Source: Thermoguttaceae bacterium (GTDB lineage: Bacteria > Planctomycetota > Planctomycetia > Pirellulales > Thermoguttaceae). From it: 45,997 bases of DNA. Below the pieces are notes generated by a model. That model did no database searches. It was not told the DNA's origin and was given only the letters and a program-made list of their open reading frames with translations. A program made the position numbers and the translations under genes. How positions within the stretch are numbered: the stretch's first letter is position 1; the number at the start of each line of letters is the position of its first letter. The stretch is taken from contig JAQVHZ010000014.1 of NCBI GenBank assembly GCA_028695965.1, forward strand, positions 1 through 45,997, read 5' to 3'. Positions 27,440-36,118 of this stretch are shown here, piece after piece.

Positions 27440-27804
27440 AAATTATCTCTTTGACTTTAATCCAGGTAACCAATGAACACATTCCCAGCAGGCAAAAGGG
27501 GATTGTATTTCAGCAAGGAATGTGAGCTTTAAGTCAACGTCAAGGGCGTCTATTTAATCGCTGAAACGGCGTCATGACGCTTCCCTTTGAATCGAGTTAA
27601 TATTACGTTAAATCGGAAAAATGACAATATCATTCGAAGCGTAGTTTGACATTTTTTCAAAAAATGTCAAACTACGCTTCGAAAATAGGAAGATGGTCAT
27701 TTTTGTAACGGTTTTTTTGATTATAACGATTGGAAGCGCAAGAAACAATAGGCAGTAATCGACGTTTGCCAACGAATAGACGACGACAACGGAAACATTT
27801 AACG
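27440..27804. other. Gap between rpoN and the transporter gene
   Basis: A 365-base minus-strand gap with no gene. Its main content is the perfect 25-bp inverted repeat listed separately, plus an outer 9-bp repeat around it. Confidence 0.7.
27617..27704. repeat. Perfect 25-bp inverted repeat inside an outer 9-bp repeat
   Basis: Arms 27633-27657 and 27659-27683 are perfect complements around a single base (centre T6-C-A6). Outside them AAAAATGAC (27617-27625) pairs with GTCATTTTT (27696-27704). It lies about 120 bases past the rpoN stop. It may be a bidirectional terminator, although no U-run follows the stem, or a mobile palindromic repeat. The stem is far longer than a terminator needs. Confidence 0.8.
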
Positions 27805-29634
27805 CTACTTATTTTGCAGAATTTTTTTGCGTACGCGGCTGTTTGGTATTTGAAGACGATCACGATGCTCTTGGACCGTTTTACGGCTGACGTTAATGTC
27901 ATAACGCTTCCGTAAAACAGACGTCAGCGCCTCGTCGCTAAATGGTTTGTTTTTATTTTCTTGCCTAATAATTTCTTGAATGGCGTCCGCTACTTCTACT
28001 CTTGTAACTTCGCCTGAAACAGCTTTGGGGAAGAGAGCTTTAAAGGATAAAAATCCCCTTGGCGTAGCCATCCATTTATCATTGCAGGCACGCGAGATTG
28101 TCGAAGAATCCAGCCCCAATTTATCAGCAATCTGTTGTTGTGTTAGCGGTTTAGGCGTTGAAGACTGATCTGAAAAGAAATCTTGTTGAAAATCTACTAT
28201 TGCTTTTGCAACTCGTAGGAGCGTTGAATTACGATTGCGCAAGGCGTCGAGAAAAGCCCTTGCCTCCAGTAATTGGCGTCGCAAATACTCTTTTGTCTTT
28301 TGGTCGACCTGCTTTGAAAAAAGCATTTTACGATATTCGGGGTTCAGTTCGACGTCTTGTTGAGACTCGTCAAGTCGAACAGTCCAGCGTCCAGGTTCTG
28401 TTTCTTCTACGACAACTTCGGGCCGAATTGGACGTGTGGGTGCGAGGCTGGGAGCAAATAACTCTTCAGGTGAAGGGAAGAATGGAAAAGGTTGACTGTA
28501 TATTTGGGATAAAACGTCTGAGGAAATCCCCGTTTTTTCTGCTAAGGCTCCAATTCGCTTTTTGTAAAAGTCGTCGAAGAAATCCGAAATAATAAGTTTC
28601 AGTTCATCGGCATAAAGCGTGTCAGGACGTACTCGCAATAAGAGGCTCTCTTGCAAATCACGAGCGCCCACTCCAGGAGGATCAAGCGATTGAACAATTT
28701 TAAGCGCCTCTTCTGCCTTTTTAATTTCTGCTGCTGACGGGGTGTGAGCAAAGAGGGCGTGCAGAGGATTGCTAAAATTTGTAACGAATTTGAGTTTATC
28801 TAATAGTTTTTTAGCTTTTTCACGTTCAGGTTTTAAAGTTTTCCTGCCAACGATAGCGTCGAATTCTTTACGTGCCAATCTCCGAGAGAATTTTGAAACA
28901 GAATCGGCGTCAAAATAATCGTCAAGAGCTTTCTTCATCCTTAGACGGTCTTCATACGTTGATGAGATTTCAAACATCGAATCTAGCTCATCAATTGCCT
29001 GTTCTGATTCTTCATCATAATCAGGATAGGCTACGAGATTCTTTGATATATGTGAAGACGGTTTGGCTTCGTCTATTTTAAAATAGCCGTTTGAGTCTAA
29101 TAAGGCAATAATTCTTTTGCATAATTCAAGAGTTTCAGGAGCAAGAGAAGAATATTTGCTGTCAAGATTTAATTGGTTGATTAAATGCTCGTAAAGCGTC
29201 TCTTGTGCAGACTCCTCTGGGTCGAACTCCAGATCTTCTGTCGCATCAGCCACATAGCTCGCTTGATGGTTAGAAGGCGTAAAGGACTTTCGATAAAAAA
29301 AGTCAAAACCGTCTCCATCGTCTCCTTCCGTTTCAAACGCAGCTGCGTCAGGAGACAAGGCATTTACCGCTGTTGTGTCTGTGGAACGAGTTTGTTCGTC
29401 GAACTCTTCACTTCTTTCAGTCGAAGGTTTTGTGCGTCCGGAGATAAAGACGTTGTCTTGTGATTCGATATAGGCGTCAAGGTCGTCGTTCGCACGCTCC
29501 AAAAGATTGGAAAATTGGATTTTCTTTTGCTGGGCGTATAACTCTTGTTTGAGTTTGTTAGCCTGCTTAATCGCAATTCTCCGCTCCTCGGATAGTCCTA
29601 GACCTAATCTTGGCGATTTGAACGAATCAGACAT
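27805..29634 (-). CDS. rpoN: RNA polymerase sigma-54 factor RpoN (divergent)
   Basis: Sigma-54, which directs RNA polymerase to -24/-12 promoters under enhancer-binding activators. At 609 residues it is longer than usual (about 480-500). The core-binding region holds VQSLDPPGVGARDLQESLLL (about 314-333); the -12 helix-turn-helix LTQQQIADKLGLDSSTISRA is at 497-516; and the RpoN-box slot reads SRKTVQEHRD (583-592) where the consensus is ARRTVAKYRE. Region I is poor: the Gln/Leu-rich activator-response motif near the N-terminus is barely recognisable, and the first 150 residues are mostly acidic and Ser-rich. About 70 extra charged residues lie within the core-binding region. The start ATG 29634 has AAGG upstream. 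It follows the ExbB-like gene by 63 bases, so co-transcription is likely. Confidence 0.85.
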   Translation of the reverse strand: MSDSFKSPRLGLGLSEERRIAIKQANKLKQELYAQQKKIQFSNLLERANDDLDAYIESQDNVFISGRTKPSTERSEEFDEQTRSTDTTAVNALSPDAAAFETEGDDGDGFDFFYRKSFTPSNHQASYVADATEDLEFDPEESAQETLYEHLINQLNLDSKYSSLAPETLELCKRIIALLDSNGYFKIDEAKPSSHISKNLVAYPDYDEESEQAIDELDSMFEISSTYEDRLRMKKALDDYFDADSVSKFSRRLARKEFDAIVGRKTLKPEREKAKKLLDKLKFVTNFSNPLHALFAHTPSAAEIKKAEEALKIVQSLDPPGVGARDLQESLLLRVRPDTLYADELKLIISDFFDDFYKKRIGALAEKTGISSDVLSQIYSQPFPFFPSPEELFAPSLAPTRPIRPEVVVEETEPGRWTVRLDESQQDVELNPEYRKMLFSKQVDQKTKEYLRRQLLEARAFLDALRNRNSTLLRVAKAIVDFQQDFFSDQSSTPKPLTQQQIADKLGLDSSTISRACNDKWMATPRGFLSFKALFPKAVSGEVTRVEVADAIQEIIRQENKNKPFSDEALTSVLRKRYDINVSRKTVQEHRDRLQIPNSRVRKKILQNK

Positions 29635-29697
29635 TAAAACTGACCTTTGTTGTTACAAAAGTATTTGTAACTTGTGTTTGACGAGTTTTCCTTAGTC

Positions 29698-30858
29698 TCA
29701 TTGCCTATTTTTCAGCGATAAGCTTGGACGAGACGTTGTTGATTGAGGGCTTGGCGAGGCAGACGAACTGTTATTAGAGACAACTTCGCGCAAACCAGAA
29801 AGATTCGACGAATGTTGCTGTTGCTGGTTCCGTTCACTTTGGACGGCTTGTTGGCGTCCTGACGGCGATTGTATGCTAAGCGATTGAAGCTTTATCGGTT
29901 GGAATAGTTTGTCGACCTTCTTGACCGTTTCGGACACGATTTTACCAATTCTCATATTGATTAAGGAGTGAGCAACCAGAACAGGAATTGCAACAAGCAA
30001 CCCGTCGACCGTTGTAACGAGTGCAAAGTAGATGCCTTTGGCAAGATTTCTGCCGCCAGCGTCTGCAATTGCTAGTTCACCAAACGTGGCGACCATTCCT
30101 ATAACGGTTCCAAGTAGTCCTAACATTGGCGCAACGTTACCAATCATCGAGAGAGGTTCAGTTTTGCGATATAAAGCAGTAGTTTCCTCGGTAGCCGCGT
30201 CTTCGATCGCCTTTTCGACAACATCCCAATCTTGACTGACCTCGCGTAAACCGGCGTAAGCGATTCTAGCTAAGAAAGAGTCGCTGCTTTCTGCAACTTT
30301 TAATGCGTCATCATACAATCTGTTGGTTATTAATTTTGATAATTCTTGTTCCAATTGGAAAGGAGCAAATGAATTGCGGCGTAACTTCAGGCAAAGTCGG
30401 ATAATCAAAGAAACAGCAACGATTGAAGCAAAAAGCAGGATAACGCCTATCCAACCGCCAGCCCGAACTAACTCGAAAAATTTCGTTCTATCATGAACGG
30501 ACGTCGTCGGCGCATCCACGTTCGAAGGCGTTGCTGTTGAGGGAAGTTCAAAATCTGATTCCAAAGAAGGTTCAGTTATTTCCGTTTCAGATCCTAAGCC
30601 GGAAAGGTCAAGATTTCCATCTTGCGCCCAGACGTTATAGGCAAAGATTGGCGACGGATTTACTCCAGAAGCGCCAACGCTATTCAGCTCTGACCAAAAG
30701 CCAAAAGCTATGGCGGCGTAGACGCTATATAACAAAAAAAGTTTGGTAAAAGGCGAAACTTGCTTCAAGGCTGTCTCTTGGTCGGCGTGAACAGTTAAGC
30801 GCTGCCGCGCCGCTTTCTTTGGCAAAAGTAATCGGTTAACCACGAGGCTGGCAGACAC
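29698..30858 (-). CDS. MotA/TolQ/ExbB proton channel family protein
   Basis: A 386-residue member of the ExbB/TolQ/MotA family, the energising half of proton-driven machines at the inner membrane. Helices: an extra N-terminal one (about 38-55, FLLYSVYAAIAFGFW), then three matching the family: 133-157 (GGWIGVILLFASIVAVSLII), about 240-262 (SMIGNVAPMLGLLGTVIGMV) and about 276-300 (IYFALVTTVDGLLVAIPVLVAH). Between the first two helices is an extracytoplasmic Ser/Pro/Thr/Asp-rich linker. The conserved GLLGTVIGM and TTVDGLLVAIP motifs mark the channel core. It starts at GTG 30858. ExbB normally needs ExbD, but no ExbD-like gene is adjacent; rpoN follows instead. The C-terminus is Gln/Ser-rich. Confidence 0.88.
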   Translation of the reverse strand: MSASLVVNRLLLPKKAARQRLTVHADQETALKQVSPFTKLFLLYSVYAAIAFGFWSELNSVGASGVNPSPIFAYNVWAQDGNLDLSGLGSETEITEPSLESDFELPSTATPSNVDAPTTSVHDRTKFFELVRAGGWIGVILLFASIVAVSLIIRLCLKLRRNSFAPFQLEQELSKLITNRLYDDALKVAESSDSFLARIAYAGLREVSQDWDVVEKAIEDAATEETTALYRKTEPLSMIGNVAPMLGLLGTVIGMVATFGELAIADAGGRNLAKGIYFALVTTVDGLLVAIPVLVAHSLINMRIGKIVSETVKKVDKLFQPIKLQSLSIQSPSGRQQAVQSERNQQQQHSSNLSGLREVVSNNSSSASPSPQSTTSRPSLSLKNRQ

Positions 30859-30875
30859 GAAAGCGCCGCGCCCCC

Positions 30876-30904
30876 TTCACAAAAAATGTTACGTACTTTA
30901 TAAT
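30876..30904 (+). promoter_or_regulatory. Sigma-70-type promoter for pgk
   Basis: TTCACA (30876-30881), a 17-base spacer, then a perfect TATAAT (30899-30904). Transcription would start near 30911, giving a leader of about 150 bases before pgk. It sits in the divergent space beside the ExbB-like gene. Confidence 0.6.
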
Positions 30905-31062
30905 CATTATATTCTTATTGCGTTTATTTTAATAGCCGATATTTCGGAAAAACGCGAAGAAATGAAGATTTTTGAGAATTGTCCTCCGACTTTGTTCTGT
31001 TAACCAGGCAGAATGATTCGGGGAATTTTTAGATGTATAAATTTAGTTAGGAAGGTTTTTCA

Positions 31063-32250
31063 ATGGCGAAGAAAACGATCGCTGCTGTCGACGTTGCTGG
31101 AAAAAAAGTTCTGATCCGCGTCGATTTTAACGTTCCGCTCGATGAAAACGGGAATATTACAGACGACCGTCGTATCCAAATGGCGTTGCCAACAATCAAA
31201 AATGTTCTTGAGCGTGGTGGAAAAGTTATTCTGATGAGCCACCTCGGTCGTCCAAAAGACGCGCCGGACGCTAAGTTTACACTTCGTCCGACAGCCGTTC
31301 GACTCGGCGAATTACTCCCTGGCACGAAAGTTGAGTTTGCGACCGATACTGTTGGAGAAGACGCCCAAGCGAAAGTTGCCTCTCTTGCTGATAACTCTGT
31401 CCTGGTTCTTGAAAACCTTCGTTTCCAACCTGGAGAGAAGAAGGGGCTTCCTGAGTTTGCAGAAAAACTCGCCTCTTTTGCCGACGTTTATGTCAACGAC
31501 GCCTTTGGAACCTGTCACCGTACTGACGCCTCTATGGTCGCCGTTCCTAATGCTATGGCTGGCAAACCGCGCGTTTGTGGTTTCCTTGTTGAAAAGGAAA
31601 TTAAGTATTTAACAGACGCAATTAGCGACCCTCAACGTCCGTTCGTTGCGATTCTCGGAGGCGCCAAAGTTTCTGACAAAATCATGGTTATCAAGAACTT
31701 GCTTGGTATTTGCGATAAAGTCCTGATTGGCGGCGCTATGGCGTATACTTTTTCTCTTGCCGAAGGCGGTAAGGTAGGTAAGAGCTTAGTTGAGCCCGAC
31801 AAGGTCGAGCTTGCAAAAGAACTATTGGCTGCTGGCGGCGATAAGCTTGTTCTTCCAGAAGACGTTCATTGTGGCGATGCGTTTAGCGCCGATTGCAACA
31901 AGAAGATCGTCGCTTCCGGGGAAATTCCCGACGACTACGAAGGTCTTGACATTGGTCCCAAAACCGCTGAAATGTACGCCGAGATCATTGCAGACGCCAA
32001 GACGGTCGTTTGGAACGGTCCTATGGGCGTTTCTGAAATGCCTCCGTTTGATTTCGGCACAAAGGCGGTTGCCCAGGCAGTTGCCGACAGCGGCGCGGTT
32101 TCTATTATTGGCGGCGGAGACAGCGCAGCTGCGGTTCAAAAACTTGGTTTTGCGGACAAGGTTTCGCATGTCAGCACCGGCGGCGGCGCTAGCCTCGAAA
32201 TGCTTGAAGGTAAGAAATTTGCCGCTGTTGAGCTCCTCGACGAGGCTTGA
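31063..32250 (+). CDS. pgk: Phosphoglycerate kinase
   Basis: Glycolytic enzyme that converts 1,3-bisphosphoglycerate and ADP to 3-phosphoglycerate and ATP. At 395 residues it matches the usual bacterial length. Conserved elements: [10 protein letters not shown] (17-26, with Asp21 and Asn23), SHLGRPK (59-65), LENLRF, the domain hinge region, [19 protein letters not shown] (nucleotide-binding), and GGGDSAAAV near 346-354. GGAAGG stands about nine bases ahead of ATG 31063. Its codon use looks regular, as in highly expressed genes (for example many GTT, CGT, GGC and GAC). It has its own promoter. No gap or other glycolytic gene is adjacent. Confidence 0.98.
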   Translation: MAKKTIAAVDVAGKKVLIRVDFNVPLDENGNITDDRRIQMALPTIKNVLERGGKVILMSHLGRPKDAPDAKFTLRPTAVRLGELLPGTKVEFATDTVGEDAQAKVASLADNSVLVLENLRFQPGEKKGLPEFAEKLASFADVYVNDAFGTCHRTDASMVAVPNAMAGKPRVCGFLVEKEIKYLTDAISDPQRPFVAILGGAKVSDKIMVIKNLLGICDKVLIGGAMAYTFSLAEGGKVGKSLVEPDKVELAKELLAAGGDKLVLPEDVHCGDAFSADCNKKIVASGEIPDDYEGLDIGPKTAEMYAEIIADAKTVVWNGPMGVSEMPPFDFGTKAVAQAVADSGAVSIIGGGDSAAAVQKLGFADKVSHVSTGGGASLEMLEGKKFAAVELLDEA

Positions 32251-32531
32251 CGCAAAGTTGTAAAGCGCAGGCGTCGTCTAGCCTGTTGCTTTATTTATTC
32301 CGACGCGTCTCTTTGCTTTCAGCGTTTCTTTTCACAGCCGACTCGGCGCGTCAGACACTTGTCGACGGCAAACTTTCATTGGTTTGCCGTTGGCAATGTA
32401 GTTAGGTTCGTAGAGTTACGAATACTTCCCAAGTTCTTGGCTGTTTGATTTGATTCCTGATTTCTTTTGACATTGTCGGAAAGAGCTTAAGAGCCCCTTG
32501 CTTGATATTTAAGTACATAGAAAGGTCAATT
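32251..32531. other. Gap after pgk, with two hairpins
   Basis: No gene. Just past pgk is an imperfect hairpin (AAAGC-CAGGC against GCCTG-GCTTT, about 32259-32293), followed by TTATTTATT, probably the pgk terminator. A second, perfect 9-bp hairpin (32365-32373 / 32382-32390, ACGGCAAAC) has no U-tract. A TTGACA at 32467-32472 lacks a matching -10 box. Confidence 0.45.
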
Positions 32532-33458
32532 ATGCGTCTTGCCGAAATCATGATTGACAGTCTTTCTTCTGGTGAAAGATTAGCCGTTTGGTGTGAATCA
32601 CAACAAGGATGGATGTTGGTTTCAGAGCTTTTGAAGGAATCAGGAAAAAATCTTACGAACGTCTCGACGTCGTCTTTATTACGCCTCGGCTCTGAAAGTA
32701 GACTGGAAGACGTCGGTATGGCAGACGTCTATCAGGCAATTACTGATTATGAGGCTGAAAACAGAAATGAAATTCGTGTTTATAAACCAGGAATTGACTG
32801 TAAATACGGAAGATTATTTTCTTCACCAGAAAAGATTTTGTGCGTAGGTCTAAACTATGCTGATCACGCAAAAGAGTTTGGCAATCCCCTTCCAAACGAA
32901 CCTGTTATTTTTAATAAAGCCCCAAGTTCACTCAGTTTTGCAGGAGCTTCTATCATTCTCCCAGAGCAATCTGACCGCGTCGACTATGAGGGGGAACTGG
33001 TAGTTGTCATTGGAAAAGACGGACGCAATGTCCCAAAAGAACAAGCGATGACCTATGTAGCAGGATACTGTTGTGGAAACGACGTGTCGGCAAGAGACTG
33101 GCAAAAGGGGAAACCGGCAGGACAATGGTTCTTAGGCAAGTCCTTTGACTCGTTTGCCCCTGTCGGCCCCTGCTTTGTTACAGCAGACGAAGTCGGTAAT
33201 CCTAATGATCTGAAAATTGAGACAAGACTTAATGGACAGGTAATGCAGTCGTCAAATACAAGCTGTTTTATTTTCAAAATAGATTATTTGATATCGTATC
33301 TTTCCCAAGTAATGACATTAAGGGTTGGCGACTTAATCTTTACCGGCACGCCTGATGGAGTAGGAGACGCTCGTAAACCGCCGGTTTACTTAAAACGAGA
33401 CGATGAAATAGTGGTAGAGATAGAAAAAATTGGAACATTAACGAACACTGTCTATTAA
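32532..33458 (+). CDS. Fumarylacetoacetate hydrolase family protein
   Basis: A 308-residue metal-dependent enzyme of the FAH superfamily, which cleaves or decarboxylates beta-diketone and acylpyruvate substrates. The frame opens at TTG 32502, but ATG 32532 has AAGG six bases ahead and is preferred. Core motif: KILCVGLNYADHAKE (101-115, His112), metal ligands Glu153 and Glu155 (DYEGELVVVIG) and Asp184 (GNDVSARDWQ), then the LIFTGTPDGVG signature (268-278). The first 80 residues are an N-terminal extension seen in ureidoglycolate/2-hydroxyhepta-2,4-diene-1,7-dioate type members. Neighbours (pgk, DtxR-like regulator) do not indicate a pathway, so the substrate is open. Confidence 0.9.
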   Translation: MRLAEIMIDSLSSGERLAVWCESQQGWMLVSELLKESGKNLTNVSTSSLLRLGSESRLEDVGMADVYQAITDYEAENRNEIRVYKPGIDCKYGRLFSSPEKILCVGLNYADHAKEFGNPLPNEPVIFNKAPSSLSFAGASIILPEQSDRVDYEGELVVVIGKDGRNVPKEQAMTYVAGYCCGNDVSARDWQKGKPAGQWFLGKSFDSFAPVGPCFVTADEVGNPNDLKIETRLNGQVMQSSNTSCFIFKIDYLISYLSQVMTLRVGDLIFTGTPDGVGDARKPPVYLKRDDEIVVEIEKIGTLTNTVY

Positions 33459-33531
33459 TCGATTTCCTGTATATTTGAATTTATTTGGCGAGACCAGCGC
33501 TTTCCATAGTAAAAAGAAAAGAGACCTTCCA

Positions 33532-34302
33532 ATGGATGAATCCCGCGAATTGACGCAAAGTCTTGAAGATTATCTCGAGGCAATATATAAGTTGAACAAA
33601 ACGGGAAAACCCGTTCGCGGCAGTTACATTGCTAGTTTACTTGGAGTAAAACGTCCTTCTGTAACGAGCGCTCTGCGATCATTAGAAGAAAAAGGTTACG
33701 TCTTATATCAGCGTTATATGCCGATTACCTTGACTGAATCGGGTGAAAAAGAGGCGAAGCGCATTATTCGTCGTCACAAGGCAATGGAGATTTTTTTAGA
33801 ACGCATTTTGGGCGTCGACGCCCAAAGTTCCAAAGAGGCTGCATGTCGTCTTGAACATACGATGAGCGACGAGATTACTACTCGTCTTGTTGAGTTTATC
33901 GAGTTTATTGACAGCTGTCCTCGAGTTGGCGCTTCTTTGTTCCGACGTTCTGATTACCATTGTCGCGACAAAAACGACGATCAGTACTGCGCAATGTGTA
34001 TTCACGGGTGTCTTGACGAAATAGTCCATTCAGGAAGGACGGTGGATTTGTCCGGAGTTCATCGTGAGTCCAAATCTCTCCTTAATTTATGTCGCGATCA
34101 TGAAACGGTGATACTTGTTCAATTGTCTGACGAATTGCGCGACAATCCTAATTTTTCCCCGATTTATTGGCGTACGAATAAAACGCTTCGCCTCCTGCCT
34201 AACGAACATTCGGAGGCAGGAATTTTAGTTCAAATTGACGATCAAAAGCAACTCGTTGCTCCGGAAGACGCCGCTAAAATCGAAGTGATTCCGTGCAAAT
34301 GA
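33532..34302 (+). CDS. DtxR/MntR-family metal-dependent regulator with Cys cluster
   Basis: A 256-residue transcriptional regulator. The frame opens at TTG 33475, but ATG 33532 starts at the family N-terminus. A winged helix (10-70) with IASLLGVKRPSVTSALRSLE is followed by the dimerisation and metal domain: Asp13 and Glu16 (EDYLEAIY), His82 (RRHKAME), Cys105, Glu108 and His109 (CRLEHTMSDE). In DtxR the equivalent site uses Met10, Cys102, Glu105 and His106; MntR uses Asp8, Glu11, His77, Glu99, Glu102 and His103. This protein mixes the two. After the metal domain is a Cys cluster, C144, C153, C156 and C160, which may bind zinc or a second metal. The C-terminus (about 175-256) is probably an SH3-like domain. 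Its targets are unknown; no metal transporter is adjacent. Confidence 0.88.
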   Translation: MDESRELTQSLEDYLEAIYKLNKTGKPVRGSYIASLLGVKRPSVTSALRSLEEKGYVLYQRYMPITLTESGEKEAKRIIRRHKAMEIFLERILGVDAQSSKEAACRLEHTMSDEITTRLVEFIEFIDSCPRVGASLFRRSDYHCRDKNDDQYCAMCIHGCLDEIVHSGRTVDLSGVHRESKSLLNLCRDHETVILVQLSDELRDNPNFSPIYWRTNKTLRLLPNEHSEAGILVQIDDQKQLVAPEDAAKIEVIPCK

Positions 34303-34334
34303 GCTTTCTTTAACTACCGTTTTAAATCCAAATA

Positions 34335-36038
34335 TTATCCCAAGGGACCGGTAGGGTCTTTTTCAACTTGCCAGTCGTTAACGCCATTTGTACGGTAAGA
34401 CTTGTTTTTTACGCCTTGGCTGGCTTGACGGAGATGCCTATTAAACGATTCGAGAATATTAAAGGAAGTTCCTCGATAGGTTGTGCCCCAGGCCGAATGC
34501 GCGCCGGTTGTAAGGATATTTCTCATGTCAGCTCCATAGAACATATGCCAAGTGGTGCATAGGATTCCAAAGCCGTTCTTCTGTATGGCGCTTTGAGCAA
34601 GGCTTTTAATTCCTTCCAAATTTCGCCAAGGACAAGAGATGACGTCATATCCCTTAGACTGAAAATAAGAAGTTGTTGGCCAAGCTTCATCCTCTTTCGG
34701 TTTGCCATATTGCCAATCGCAAATAAGTATGTCTTTTGGGAGTTTGTCAACCAGACCGCGGGTCTTAGCATTTCCCCCCGTAACATATCCCTGATAATTG
34801 TCTGGCTCAATCAGCATATCGTGCCACATTGCCATACGACAGTTTCTTTCACGAAGAAGATCGTGAAAATAGATTAACCATTCTGCAAGCACGTCTGCGT
34901 AGGCGCCTTTGCGACGAGCAAGAAAACTAGAACCTGCGGAGTATGCTTCGTCGCATCCTATATGGAAAAACTCCGGCGAATCAAAAACTTCATATAGTTC
35001 GAGAACGCACTCGGTTAGAATTCTTTTAGTTGTCGGATTATAGATATTCCATGTCCAACCGTCCGGTTCAAAAAGGGGTTCATACTCAGGATAAAAATCT
35101 AAGGTTACATGTTTGCCTACCGAAACGCGGCTGCCCGACGCGTGGCCAAAGAGATTAATTTGAGGAATTAACTGGACGCCAAGTTTTTTGCCAAACTGCA
35201 CAAGTCGACGCACTTCGGATTTGCTCGTGTGAAATTCACTCCACGTCAACATATTGTTAGATTCAAAGGGAAATGTTCCCCAGAACTCCAGCACGATATA
35301 ATTAAACTTATAATAACTAGCAATTCTGATCGATTGTTCGATTTTTGTTGGATTTGTTTCGGGAAACCAGCAAAGGTGCAGACCACGAAAAGATAAAGCA
35401 GGCGCGTCTTCTATATAGGATTCTGGAACGAAAAAGCGTGAGGTTTGTGTAGATTCTGAATCGGCAAATGTTTCTGAAAGCTGCCTCAGTGTTTTGAAAG
35501 CGTTGCGAAAGCCTTCAAGGTCGGAACCCGCAATGAAGAGGGAGCCTCGAAGAACATTTTGCTTGGCCGTCGTTTCTTCAGGCGAAAGGTTTTCTTCCAT
35601 TGAAGAATCTGGCAAAGCTAAAATGTACGAAGCCCCTCTTTTAGCATAAAAGTTGACGTCTGAGATTCCTTCAGCAAATTCCGCTTTATCCGAGTCGCCA
35701 TCTAAATCCTGTTGCAAATTTTCAACAACTTCGCTCGGCGTCGACATTGAAACTTGAACTGCTGCGTTGAAGTATTCCTGGAAAGTTGTTTGTGTTTCAG
35801 CAACCAGGTTCTGTTGTTCGGCTGTGTTTAAGACGTCGGCTGGAGCGACCAGCGTGCAAGAAAGGCATTCATTGAATACGACAACTCCAGAGCCAAATTT
35901 TGTTGTTTGCGGCGCTGGAATTAATCGGGCGTCATACAGCGCTTTTTCACTAGGATTAGTTGGTTCAAAAGCATATATGCCGATAGCAAACACTAGGAAA
36001 TGCAGGAATGATAAAGAACAAATGAAAAGCTTTTTCAT
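34335..36038 (-). CDS. GH20-like secreted hexosaminidase
   Basis: A 567-residue exported enzyme of the glycoside hydrolase 20 type (beta-N-acetylhexosaminidase-like). The frame opens at ATG 36080, but GAGG six bases ahead of ATG 36038 and the signal peptide beginning MKKLFICSLSFLHFLVFAIG place the start there. An N-terminal GH20b-like alpha/beta domain (about 35-190) precedes a TIM barrel (about 200-540). The catalytic Asp-Glu pair is visible in FHIGCDEAY (Asp363, Glu364). The family consensus has G-G before it, but here it is G-C. Other elements: FRGLHLCWFP, PQINLFGHASG and MAMWHDML. The probable target is terminal GlcNAc or GalNAc of glycans. It follows the EIIA-type regulator by 80 bases on the same strand and may be co-transcribed. 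Confidence 0.82.
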   Translation of the reverse strand: MKKLFICSLSFLHFLVFAIGIYAFEPTNPSEKALYDARLIPAPQTTKFGSGVVVFNECLSCTLVAPADVLNTAEQQNLVAETQTTFQEYFNAAVQVSMSTPSEVVENLQQDLDGDSDKAEFAEGISDVNFYAKRGASYILALPDSSMEENLSPEETTAKQNVLRGSLFIAGSDLEGFRNAFKTLRQLSETFADSESTQTSRFFVPESYIEDAPALSFRGLHLCWFPETNPTKIEQSIRIASYYKFNYIVLEFWGTFPFESNNMLTWSEFHTSKSEVRRLVQFGKKLGVQLIPQINLFGHASGSRVSVGKHVTLDFYPEYEPLFEPDGWTWNIYNPTTKRILTECVLELYEVFDSPEFFHIGCDEAYSAGSSFLARRKGAYADVLAEWLIYFHDLLRERNCRMAMWHDMLIEPDNYQGYVTGGNAKTRGLVDKLPKDILICDWQYGKPKEDEAWPTTSYFQSKGYDVISCPWRNLEGIKSLAQSAIQKNGFGILCTTWHMFYGADMRNILTTGAHSAWGTTYRGTSFNILESFNRHLRQASQGVKNKSYRTNGVNDWQVEKDPTGPLG

Positions 36039-36118
36039 GGGAACCTCGCTAGAAAAAAGGGTTTCAATATTTTCGACCACTGTTTTAAAGAGAAGACGCT
36101 AAAACTCAAAAAACAAAT

